The notes under the pieces are model-generated. The model saw only the letters and a list, made by a program, of their open reading frames with translations, was not told the DNA's origin and ran no database searches. From contig CACZRQ010000095.1 of the NCBI GenBank assembly GCA_902783615.1, positions 1-15,959 of the forward strand: DNA of 15,959 nt, given 5' to 3'. Position numbers and translations under genes: made by a program. The DNA is from an uncultured Bacteroidales bacterium. GTDB taxonomy: Bacteria; Bacteroidota; Bacteroidia; Bacteroidales; Bacteroidaceae. Positions 1-5,750 of this stretch are shown here, one piece after another (positions within the stretch are counted from its first letter, which is position 1; the number at the start of each line of letters is the position of its first letter).

Positions 1-1
1 C

Positions 2-100
2 CTGCCAGGCTTCGAACGTGAGATTTGGCTTTGCCCTGTCACCCTGTTCGTCCTTGGGAATTATCCTAAGTACATCTACTTCAAGAAAGCAGAAGCATAA
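2..100 (+). CDS. C-terminal end of an unidentified protein (partial)
   Basis: An open frame enters from the left edge and stops at TAA 98-100, giving 32 residues that begin LPGFEREIWLCPVTLFVLGN and end in FKKAEA. The stretch is hydrophobic and aromatic, then basic at the end. It is too short to assign a family. A strong hairpin (114-152) follows 13 nt after the stop, which supports this being a genuine gene end. No function is proposed. Confidence 0.5.
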   Translation: MPGFEREIWLCPVTLFVLGNYPKYIYFKKAEA

Positions 101-113
101 TAACTTGCAAGTT

Positions 114-161
114 CCATCCTCACCGTCTGGAGATTTCAGACGATGGGGATGGAAATGTTTT
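114..161 (+). terminator. Hairpin terminator after the partial gene
   Basis: Arms 114-129 and 137-152 form a 16-bp stem with one wobble and one mismatch around the 7-nt loop GAGATTT. A weak T-rich tail (TGTTTT) follows. It lies between the partial gene and the Sel1 gene, so it probably ends the former. The U-tract is short, so efficiency is uncertain. Confidence 0.55.
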
Positions 162-186
162 ACGTTTACTAATCAATAAAAGAATT

Positions 187-1008
187 ATGGGAATACTAAA
201 CAAGATTTTTGGAAAAAGAAATAAAGAAGAAGTTACTAACCAAGTAGATAACACCCAAAATGTGCAGGACGATGTTTGGGATGAGTCTCTGGAGTATGTG
301 TCTGAGCAAGAAATGATAAGATACAGAATATACAAGCGTTTAGGTGAATTGAAGCGTGGTGATATCTTTAACTTGGAGACTGTTTTTGGTAATGATGGTG
401 TGTCGGCCGATGAATATATGGCATTCTTGGAGGTCTTTGCAAAGCTGATGAATCCATTTCCTGTTTATGAAACGCCTGAAGAGCTTCAAGAAGCCGAGTC
501 TAATTTGAAGGATGATGATGCAGGTATCATGTGCAGGATAGCCAACACATATTTGGGACAAGGGGATTTGGCCGAAGCTTTTGATTGGTACAACCAAGCT
601 GCTGATCATGGTGATAGCACAGCCATGTGCAGGTTGGGTGGTATGTATAAACATGGTCATGGTGTAGAGCAAAGTACTGATAAAGCCATACAATGGTATA
701 AGAGAGCTATTGTTACTGACGGGAACAGAGATGCTTTGCTTGACCTTGGCCTTTGCTATCTTAAAGGGGAAGGCGTGCCGAAGGATATTGACAAAGGTTT
801 TTTCCTTATGCAACGGTCAGCCAATCAAGGGAATATGCAGGCTCAATACAACATGGGCGTAATATATCGCATGAGTGGAAGTGCAGATGATATGGAAAAG
901 GCTCTCTATTGGTACCGTTTAAGTGCAAATCAGGGTTACGAGGAAGCCGTGGACTTCCTGAATCAGTATGAGAATGGAAACATGAATCGAACAGATAGTA
1001 CCAATTAA
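187..1008 (+). CDS. Sel1-like (TPR-type) repeat protein
   Basis: The protein has 273 residues. The N-terminal third (about 1-115) is charged and not recognised, with no signal peptide, so it is likely cytoplasmic. From about residue 115 there are tandem Sel1-like repeats of about 36 residues. Each has the A-x-x-x-LG-x-x-Y-x-x-G pattern followed by A-x-x-W-Y-x-x-A-A/S: for example AMCRLGGMYKHGHGVEQ, ALLDLGLCYLKGEGVPKDID and AQYNMGVIYRMSG. Sel1 repeats are alpha-solenoid protein-binding scaffolds; the partner is unknown here. ATG 187 is the first start in frame, with only an A-rich leader, as is usual in Bacteroidota. The gene is followed by a terminator at 1045-1075 and seems monocistronic. 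Confidence 0.85.
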   Translation: MGILNKIFGKRNKEEVTNQVDNTQNVQDDVWDESLEYVSEQEMIRYRIYKRLGELKRGDIFNLETVFGNDGVSADEYMAFLEVFAKLMNPFPVYETPEELQEAESNLKDDDAGIMCRIANTYLGQGDLAEAFDWYNQAADHGDSTAMCRLGGMYKHGHGVEQSTDKAIQWYKRAIVTDGNRDALLDLGLCYLKGEGVPKDIDKGFFLMQRSANQGNMQAQYNMGVIYRMSGSADDMEKALYWYRLSANQGYEEAVDFLNQYENGNMNRTDSTN

Positions 1009-1044
1009 TGACAATCGGTCGATTGAGTTCATACAATAAAATTG

Positions 1045-1075
1045 GGGGTTCGTACAACGAGCCCCTTTTTATTTT
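1045..1075 (+). terminator. Intrinsic terminator after the Sel1 gene
   Basis: A 9-bp stem (1045-1053 with 1057-1065, one G-T wobble, loop ACA) is followed by TTTTTATTTT. The hairpin sits in the C(A/G)TACAA scaffold seen at two other places. Its T-tail also supplies the -33 element of the next promoter. Confidence 0.8.
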
Positions 1076-1103
1076 GTCAGCTTACATACGCGCTATACTT
1101 TTG
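1073..1103 (+). promoter_or_regulatory. Bacteroidota-type promoter for the DUF4846 operon
   Basis: TTTG at 1073-1076 (-33 element), a 19-nt spacer, and TACTTTTG at 1096-1103 (TAnnTTTG -7 element) match the primary sigma-factor promoter of Bacteroidota. The transcript would start near 1110, about 20 nt before ATG 1129. Confidence 0.8.
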
Positions 1104-1128
1104 CAGCGAAACAAAAACCATTTGAGAT

Positions 1129-1920
1129 ATGAAGATTGTAAAGAGAGTTTTTATTGCGTTGCTTGTCTTGGCATTCTTGCTGGGAGGCTATGGTGCATGG
1201 ATATTGTTTGGTAGTGCGATAAGCAATCCATTCAATTACAAGACAATTGCTGACATTCCTACACCTTGGGGCTATGAGAGGATTAAGGGTGATGATACGG
1301 CCTACAGTGATTACCTGCGCTCTTTGCCTTTAAAAGGTAGAGGGGCTGATGTGATGCTTTTTACTGGAGGAAAGGCTCGTTTTCAGTCATTGAACTATGC
1401 CGTTGTGGATATGCCCATCCTTTCAAATGCCGAGCAGTGTGCCGATGTCTGCATGAGGCTCAGGGCAGAATATCTTTTCAATACCGGGCAATATGGAATG
1501 ATACACTTTAAAGATGTGAATGGCAATACGATGAGATATGGAGGCGACTCATCCAGAAAGGCATTCAATAGCTATCTCAGAAAGGTATATGGTGTGGCCA
1601 GTACTTATTCATTGAGTCGTGAGATGCAGCAGAGAGCACTGGAGGACATGCAACCAGGTGATGTGTTCGTTTATGCTGCTGTTGACAGACCTGGTGGCCA
1701 GAAATACGGACATGCGGTGATGGTGGTAGATGTGGCTGTTAATAAGAATGGCAAAAAGGCATTTCTGTTAGCAGAAGGGAATACGCCTGCACGCGAGATT
1801 CATGTTTTGCGAAACTTTGAGAATCCCATCCAATCTCCCTGGTTTATGCTTGACAGCGATGCCGATTTGCTGTTGTTGTCTCCTTTTATATACAAATCAA
1901 GTGAATTACGCCATTTTTAA
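1129..1920 (+). CDS. DUF4846 family protein, membrane-anchored or exported
   Basis: The protein has 263 residues. Residues about 4-30 form a hydrophobic N-terminal segment after MKIVKR, which is a signal peptide or signal anchor, so the rest should be extracytoplasmic. The body follows the DUF4846 pattern: IPTPWGYERI near the start, a LRSLPLKG motif, then QCADVCMRLRAEYL, then GDVFVYA...GHAVMVVDVA, and AEGNTPAREIHVL near the end. The GD-V-F ... GHAV motif recalls the Cys/His peptidase-like folds that bind cell-wall material, but no catalytic role is established for the family. It has its own promoter and shares a transcript with the small secreted protein 5 nt downstream. Family assignment is from memory. 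Confidence 0.8.
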   Translation: MKIVKRVFIALLVLAFLLGGYGAWILFGSAISNPFNYKTIADIPTPWGYERIKGDDTAYSDYLRSLPLKGRGADVMLFTGGKARFQSLNYAVVDMPILSNAEQCADVCMRLRAEYLFNTGQYGMIHFKDVNGNTMRYGGDSSRKAFNSYLRKVYGVASTYSLSREMQQRALEDMQPGDVFVYAAVDRPGGQKYGHAVMVVDVAVNKNGKKAFLLAEGNTPAREIHVLRNFENPIQSPWFMLDSDADLLLLSPFIYKSSELRHF

Positions 1921-1925
1921 GATAT

Positions 1926-2285
1926 ATGAAAAAGTTGTTATTTGTTTTGGTGGTTGCGCTCATGAGCGCGATGGCATCAACGCCAGGCATTGCGAAAATT
2001 GCCGAGAATGATGTAGTGATGAATGTTGTTCCAGCAAACCTGATTGTTAAGCAAACCACTCAGTTCAATGATGGAAGAACGTTAGTTATCTATTTCAAGA
2101 AGCAAGGAATGGACTGCGAGGTGTATTCACCCTGCAACGCTGATGACTTCAGTGTAGATGATGCGTCAATGATTAAGTCATCTAATTTTGAAGTGGTTGA
2201 CAAGGTCGAGGGCAAGCTTTACAAGAAAGCTACTTTAGGAGAGGTTGCTCAGTTTGTTAAACAAATGGTGGATGTCTATTTGTAG
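1926..2285 (+). CDS. Small secreted protein of unknown function
   Basis: The protein has 119 residues. It begins with a clear signal peptide (MKKLLFVLVVALMSAMASTPGIA, basic then hydrophobic, likely cut near residue 23). The mature part of about 95 residues is mixed alpha/beta in look, with a central YFKKQGMDCEVYSPCNADDF stretch holding two cysteines. No family is recognised. ATG 1926 starts 5 nt after the DUF4846 stop, so the two are almost surely co-transcribed and may act together in the periplasm or at the outer membrane. Confidence 0.7.
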   Translation: MKKLLFVLVVALMSAMASTPGIAKIAENDVVMNVVPANLIVKQTTQFNDGRTLVIYFKKQGMDCEVYSPCNADDFSVDDASMIKSSNFEVVDKVEGKLYKKATLGEVAQFVKQMVDVYL

Positions 2286-2300
2286 GATTGTTTGGATTAA

Positions 2301-2338
2301 TACTGCTGTTATTGTCGTAATTGATAGTAACAGCAGTA
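2301..2338. other. Intergenic stem-loop without a T-tract
   Basis: TACTGCTGTTA (2301-2311) and TAACAGCAGTA (2328-2338) are perfect 11-nt inverted repeats with a 16-nt loop. They are followed on + by seven A, not T. They may weakly end the upstream mRNA, protect its 3' end, or bind a regulator upstream of the LytTR gene. Confidence 0.5.
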
Positions 2339-2378
2339 AAAAAAGACACAAAACATCGTTACATTGACGATAATTATG

Positions 2379-2386
2379 TATATTTG
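2379..2386 (+). promoter_or_regulatory. -7 promoter element for the LytTR gene
   Basis: TATATTTG fits TAnnTTTG and lies 16 nt before ATG 2403. No good TTTG is visible at the expected -33 distance, so the promoter may need an activator, possibly the LytTR protein itself. Confidence 0.55.
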
Positions 2387-2402
2387 CAAAAAAAGTTAGC
2401 AC

Positions 2403-2771
2403 ATGGAGTGGCTCAGAATATCTACCAGTACCGAATTGGTGCGAGTTGCCACGGACGAGATTGTCTTCGTTCGTGCGGATGGCAATTATTCTGACCTCGT
2501 ATTGACGAATGGCAAGAGTCGCAAGATGACATTTCAGCTTCATTTTTTCGACGAAGTGTTCCAACAACTCCAAAACAATGTGTTTGTCAGGGTTGGAAGA
2601 AGCCTCATCGTCAACAAGCGCTATATACATGTCATCAATCTCACTGATCAGATGCTGGTGTTTTCGGGTCAGCAGATAAAGTGCGACATCAAGCCTATCA
2701 GTGTGTCGCGCGAGGCATTGAAGCAATTGAAAGAATTACTTGAAAACGAGAAAGGGGTTGACAATGGATGA
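2403..2771 (+). CDS. Stand-alone LytTR-type DNA-binding regulator
   Basis: The protein has 122 residues and is almost entirely one LytTR domain. EIVFVRADGNYSDLVLTNGK (about residues 19-38) is the typical opening strand pair. It is followed by FDEVFQQL and by FVRVGRSLIVNKRYI (about 61-75), the conserved R-V-x-R-S-x-I-V-N motif before the DNA-contacting part. LytTR proteins bind direct repeats in promoters through beta strands. There is no receiver domain, so a phosphorelay does not drive it directly. Its last 8 nt overlap the start of a membrane protein (ATG 2764), which suggests translational coupling and a regulator-plus-membrane-partner pair. Confidence 0.88.
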   Translation: MEWLRISTSTELVRVATDEIVFVRADGNYSDLVLTNGKSRKMTFQLHFFDEVFQQLQNNVFVRVGRSLIVNKRYIHVINLTDQMLVFSGQQIKCDIKPISVSREALKQLKELLENEKGVDNG

Positions 2772-3675
2772 TATGAATGTTCAGAAACCAGAAGTGCCCA
2801 TCATAATCATTGAGCGTGATGAGCAACCACAGACCAGCTTGTCTATGAGGCAGGTTGTTGCCCCTTCCGGAAAATTGAAGTGGGTGAAGAGGTTGCTTGT
2901 ATTGCTTGCAGTGATTGGTTGTATGATAGCCGTTGTTGCTGGCTATTATTTCTGGAACTACTATTTTAATATAGGTGTATCAGTTTCTGTCTCGCCAGAG
3001 CAGAACATCAAGAAGCTTCAAACAGTTGTAAAGCAGGAAGCTCCAGAGGTGGTAATGACCAGCGATAGCATCTTGGGCGTTGCATTGGATTTTTATGCCA
3101 TGCACGGATTGAAGGCATCTATCGAGTTTGAGGAGCCTAACCTTGACGATGTTTCTGTTTATTTGTATTGCCGTTCTGCCGACCACAAGGCTGACAATAC
3201 ATACATTGGCTCTCTTGTAGCTAACGGCAAGGAGCGCCAGAGTGGAACCCAACGTTTGGGCTATATGGCTATGCTGGACAACAACAGTGTTATCGGCATT
3301 TCAAGAAGCGAAAAGGTGAAAAACTACGTTCAACAACGTGGAGGAAGCTTCTTCCGCCAGTTCATCCTTGTGAGTGATGGCACCATTCCAGGTCGATTTT
3401 ATCTGCATGGCAAGGTGGAACGTCGAGCTATCGGCCGTATTGACGACCAGCTTTATTACATCGCCACTCGCCACAAAGAAACCCTTTGGGACTTTGCCGA
3501 TGCTCTTCGTGAATACGGTTTTATCGATGCCATTTACATCACAGGTGGTTCAGATTATTCCTATTATCGCGACAAGAATGGTGAACGTCACGATATAGGT
3601 AACCTTGCTGATTATCCCCATAAGAAGTGGCAAGGCGTGATTCCTTGGTTGGTATTTAGGAAAACAACAAATTAG
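2764..3675 (+). CDS. One-TM protein with phosphodiester glycosidase-like (NAGPA-like) ectodomain
   Basis: The protein has 303 residues from ATG 2764, chosen because GAGAAAGGGG lies just upstream. An in-frame ATG at 2740 would overlap the regulator by 32 nt. Residues 1-40 are cytoplasmic, residues about 43-65 form one transmembrane helix (VKRLLVLLAV... with basic residues on the inner side), and the rest should be periplasmic. The last third (LVSDGTIPG...GKVERRAIGRIDDQLYYI...LWDFADALREYGFIDAIYITGG) resembles the NAGPA fold, whose members act on sugar-phosphodiester links. The usual D-GG motif reads ITGG here, so activity is doubtful. It may instead be a sensor or inhibitor of the LytTR regulator with which it overlaps. 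Family assignment is inference from motif order. Confidence 0.65.
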   Translation: MDDMNVQKPEVPIIIIERDEQPQTSLSMRQVVAPSGKLKWVKRLLVLLAVIGCMIAVVAGYYFWNYYFNIGVSVSVSPEQNIKKLQTVVKQEAPEVVMTSDSILGVALDFYAMHGLKASIEFEEPNLDDVSVYLYCRSADHKADNTYIGSLVANGKERQSGTQRLGYMAMLDNNSVIGISRSEKVKNYVQQRGGSFFRQFILVSDGTIPGRFYLHGKVERRAIGRIDDQLYYIATRHKETLWDFADALREYGFIDAIYITGGSDYSYYRDKNGERHDIGNLADYPHKKWQGVIPWLVFRKTTN

Positions 3676-3691
3676 AAAGCTAACTCATACA

Positions 3692-3738
3692 ATAATCCTG
3701 CTGCTTCATACAACGTAGCAGGATTTGTTTTTGTTGTT
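3692..3738 (+). terminator. Intrinsic terminator after the LytTR/NAGPA-like pair
   Basis: AATCCTGCT (3694-3702) pairs with AGCAGGATT (3717-3725). Two more pairs extend the stem, and TGTTTTTGTTGTT follows. Its loop and its 5' flank carry the CATACAA repeat at a 21-nt period shared with the hairpins at 1030-1065 and 4460-4506. Confidence 0.78.
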
Positions 3739-3759
3739 CCCAAACTATTCATAATTTCG
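3730..3759 (+). promoter_or_regulatory. Probable promoter for the two-TM protein gene
   Basis: TTTG (3730-3733), an 18-nt spacer, then TAATTTCG (3752-3759), one base off TAnnTTTG. The -33 element lies inside the T-tail of the preceding terminator, the same arrangement as at 1066-1103. Confidence 0.5.
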
Positions 3760-3784
3760 TGCAGTCTTACAAATTTTAATAGTT

Positions 3785-4429
3785 ATGAGTATTTTAGGTT
3801 ATATCATTTGTGGTTGGCTGGCCAGTGTATTGGTAGCTGTGTGTTGCTTGGCTAAAGAAGAATGGCACGAAAAAGCCAAGTGGTTTTTATGCTGGAGCTT
3901 GTTTCCTTTTCCATTGATCTTCAAACCTAAAAGGTTTGGCTATGTGAAAAGTTGGCTATTATTTTTTATCTCTCCATTTATGTTCTCGGTCTATTTTGTA
4001 GCGTTGGTGATCTGGGGTTTTTATTATCCACCCCAAGATGTCAGTATGCCTTATCGTACCGCCGGTGATTTGAAAATGATAACAGGTGTGGAGTTCCCAG
4101 ATGTTGCTCTGGTTGATTCAGATTACTATAGCGACTGGAACAGAGAAGAAATCATCATGAAGTTTACGCCAAGTGAACCTTTGACAAAAGAGTTCATTCG
4201 CAGTCTCGACAAGGCTTGCAAGGAAGATTCCTGCTGTTGGAGTAAAGACAATGAAGGCTATCATTATTTCATCTTTCCAGAACGCCCTATCGACAGGCCT
4301 GCCGGAACTCATATCCGTCAGGTGGATTGTGATGGCGTAATGACGGACGATTGGGATGGCGACTATATTGAAGTCCAAGTTCCTCTGAAAGGAGATACTA
4401 TCTATGTAAGTGATGGGTGGTGTTTGTAA
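3785..4429 (+). CDS. Two-TM membrane protein of unknown function
   Basis: The protein has 214 residues. Residues about 4-23 (GYIICGWLASVLVAVCCLA) and about 57-78 (WLLFFISPFMFSVYFVALVIWG) are hydrophobic helices separated by a basic segment (FKPKRFGYVK), which predicts both termini outside and a short cytoplasmic loop. The C-terminal 130 residues form a soluble acidic domain that starts MPYRTAGDLKMITGVEFPDV and contains CKEDSCCWSKDNEGYHYFIFP. No family is recognised. The domain looks like a small extracytoplasmic beta-rich module. The gene has its own promoter and seems to be a single-gene unit. Confidence 0.68.
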   Translation: MSILGYIICGWLASVLVAVCCLAKEEWHEKAKWFLCWSLFPFPLIFKPKRFGYVKSWLLFFISPFMFSVYFVALVIWGFYYPPQDVSMPYRTAGDLKMITGVEFPDVALVDSDYYSDWNREEIIMKFTPSEPLTKEFIRSLDKACKEDSCCWSKDNEGYHYFIFPERPIDRPAGTHIRQVDCDGVMTDDWDGDYIEVQVPLKGDTIYVSDGWCL

Positions 4430-4459
4430 TACTAACTCGAGTTTCGCAAATAATAAGTT

Positions 4460-4506
4460 CCAACCACTCACCAGTATTTTGTACGAAATGGGTGGTTGGC
4501 TGTATG
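4460..4506 (-). repeat. Third copy of the C(A/G)TACA(A) hairpin element
   Basis: On -, CATACA (4506-4501) and CGTACAA (4485-4479) stand exactly 21 nt apart, as in the two + copies at 1030 and 3686. An 8-bp stem (4460-4467 with 4492-4499) encloses the second one. It lies just past the stop of the BspA-like remnant on -. It lacks a T-run, so it is not a clean terminator. Confidence 0.5.
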
Positions 4507-4513
4507 AGCGGAC

Positions 4514-4834
4514 TTATAAAAAATCCACGGGATCGAATTCTTCTATTTTTTTGAAACGGATCCATTCTTTCACATATTGTTTGTCATTTTGATCATACAT
4601 GTTGAAGTATTCAGTTTCATGTTCACAGTATTTCTTTGCGCAGAAACAGGGAACATGCAGAACTATGTCACCTATATTATCCAACTTTTCAAAAATGTCA
4701 AAACAAATCTTGGAAGGATCTTCTGCATAAAGATAGATGTCTTGTAGTCTGGGACAATTGGTTATGATATTATCCCAAAACAAATCCCAGTGACAGATTC
4801 GGCTACCAGTCAATGCTCTATCACCCCGAGGGAG
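4514..4834 (-). pseudogene. C-terminal remnant of a BspA-like leucine-rich-repeat surface protein
   Basis: About 106 codons are open on -, beginning right after a TAG (4837-4835) that lies inside the 20-bp boundary repeat and ending at TAA 4516-4514. There is no convincing start; TTG 4813 is the first possible one. The sequence NCPRLQDIYLYAEDPSKICFDIF, then VLHVPCFCAKKY, then EWIRFKKIEEFD follows the last repeat and C-terminal cap of BspA-like LRR_5 proteins, which usually end LHVP-x5-Y...W-x-x-F-x-x-I-x-E. Such proteins normally have several hundred residues with a signal peptide, so everything upstream has been lost. The break coincides with the edge of the ADP-ribose cassette, which suggests insertion or deletion at that repeat. 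Confidence 0.65.
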
Positions 4835-4853
4835 CTAATCACTACCGAACCTT
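4834..4853 (-). repeat. Left boundary repeat of the cassette (inverted partner at 9341-9360)
   Basis: On - the sequence is AAGGTTCGGTAGTGATTAGC. It matches 9341-9360 on + (AAGTTTCGGTAGTGATTAGC) at 19 of 20 positions. Both copies face away from the cassette centre and are followed outward by a C-run and a G-run (CC...GGGG). They lie just past the 3' ends of the two divergent transcription units. Confidence 0.7.
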
Positions 4854-4875
4854 TATATGAATAAAATGGTGTATA

Positions 4876-4908
4876 GAAAAAACAAGATGCCCTAAAACAC
4901 AGAGCATC
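4876..4908 (-). terminator. Terminator of the NADAR-like gene
   Basis: On -, GATGCTC (4908-4902) pairs with GGGCATC (4892-4886) with one wobble, and TTGTTTTTT follows. It lies 37 nt past the stop at 4945. Confidence 0.7.
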
Positions 4909-4944
4909 CCGTTTTGAAATAAATTAAGGTGTTAAGAGCTTAGA

Positions 4945-5493
4945 TTACTCAGGATAGTTCCCCTCAATATATGCTTTGATCAACGAGGCATGTGAGAGGG
5001 GCTTCTTAGGGTTGTCCACATCGGCATTGGTCTCGTAGTCGAGCAATACCACAGGCTTGTTCTTGGCAATCACACGGATGGCAGTCACCAGCTTCTGGAG
5101 CTTGTTATCCAACACCCACTTATAACTGGGCAGATAAATGAGCTTGCGAGCCTCGATGTACTCCAGCAACTCTTCACCATGAATGCCCTTGCGATGACCC
5201 AGGCACTTGCCATACTTACGGGTGGTTCGCTTGATGTTCTTCATGTCCTTGATGCGGAAAGTAGTGCAATCCACACCAACATCCTCAAACACCTTCAGGC
5301 CTTGCCAGATACCCTCAACAGATTGAGAAGTTACACCTTCTGTAAATGGAATAGGGATTCCTCCATGTGGATAGAACGGACTGAACTGCACAAACTCATC
5401 GTCTGCATGGCTTGTCACGTCAATGATCATAGCACCTGGATAATCCTTCATCAAGGTTTCCAGCTTCTTCTTTTTAGATTCAACGGTAATCAT
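4945..5493 (-). CDS. NADAR-like (DUF6939-type) protein, putative ADP-ribose-handling enzyme
   Basis: The protein has 182 residues from ATG 5493. Longer in-frame starts (GTG 5634, ATG 5562) lie upstream of the predicted transcript start near 5513 and are rejected. FSPFYPHGGIPIPF (about 37-50) followed by TSQSVEGIWQGLKVF (about 55-69) mirrors the NADAR/YbiA signature F-x-N-F-x-P...S-x-E-x-x-x-Q-x-x-K. Then come LGHRKG (98-103), EARKLIYLPSYKWVL (114-128) and LLDYETNADV...PLSHASLIKAYIEG near the end. I know this set as DUF6939; NADAR proteins remove ADP-ribose from guanine or process ADP-ribose derivatives. The link to NADAR is inference from motif order. Divergence from an operon of Nudix, macro and DUF1810 proteins supports an ADP-ribose role. 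Confidence 0.7.
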   Translation of the reverse strand: MITVESKKKKLETLMKDYPGAMIIDVTSHADDEFVQFSPFYPHGGIPIPFTEGVTSQSVEGIWQGLKVFEDVGVDCTTFRIKDMKNIKRTTRKYGKCLGHRKGIHGEELLEYIEARKLIYLPSYKWVLDNKLQKLVTAIRVIAKNKPVVLLDYETNADVDNPKKPLSHASLIKAYIEGNYPE

Positions 5494-5519
5494 AAGAGGT
5501 TTTGATTTAATAAATTTAG

Positions 5520-5527
5520 CAAAGTTA
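5520..5527 (-). promoter_or_regulatory. -7 promoter element for the NADAR-like gene
   Basis: On -, TAACTTTG fits TAnnTTTG. It places the transcript start near 5513, about 20 nt before ATG 5493. A TTG at 5552-5550 is 22 nt further upstream, slightly long for a -33 element. Confidence 0.55.
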
Positions 5528-5665
5528 ACACATTCATTTGACTTAACTACAATTTTCAGCATAAAACTTCCTATTTTTATATTCACCCAATAGCAGGCAT
5601 TTATAATTACCAGAAAACCCACAAATAGCACCACCTTTGAAGGGAAAATGATAAAAATTTAACTT

Positions 5666-5684
5666 TTGCGTAAAATTTACGCAA
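5666..5684. promoter_or_regulatory. Palindromic operator 1
   Basis: TTGCGTAAAATTTACGCAA is a perfect 9-1-9 palindrome ending 5 nt before the -33 element of the + promoter. It matches operator 2 (5723-5739) apart from two positions. It is likely bound by a dimeric regulator; the Nudix-winged-helix protein encoded in this operon is the natural candidate. Confidence 0.72.
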
Positions 5685-5689
5685 TATTA

Positions 5690-5721
5690 TTTGGAAGTAA
5701 TTGAATAAAGAATTACCTTTG
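5690..5721 (+). promoter_or_regulatory. Promoter of the sigma/NrtR-like/macro operon
   Basis: TTTG (5690-5693), a 20-nt spacer, and TACCTTTG (5714-5721) give a full Bacteroidota promoter. The start should fall near 5728, inside operator 2, leaving a leader of about 23 nt before ATG 5751. Operators sit directly on both sides, a layout typical of repression. Confidence 0.82.
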
Positions 5722-5722
5722 C

Positions 5723-5739
5723 TGCGTCAAATTCACGCA
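5723..5739. promoter_or_regulatory. Palindromic operator 2, over the transcript start
   Basis: TGCGTCAAATTCACGCA has ACGCA/TGCGT half-sites as in operator 1, differing at one base in each inner half. Its centre (5731) is 56 bp from the centre of operator 1 (5675). Because it covers the expected start site, occupancy should block transcription. Confidence 0.7.
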
Positions 5740-5750
5740 ATAATTAAATA

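Noticed and set aside
2301..2344. Rho-independent terminator before the LytTR gene
   Set aside because: The hairpin is perfect but is followed by A, not T, on + and has no T-tract on - either; listed only as a stem-loop.
1008..4513. Integron-type cassette array using the C(A/G)TACAA hairpins as recombination sites
   Set aside because: The conserved attC core pair (RYYYAAC/GTTRRRY) is absent, most genes have their own promoters, and no integrase is seen.
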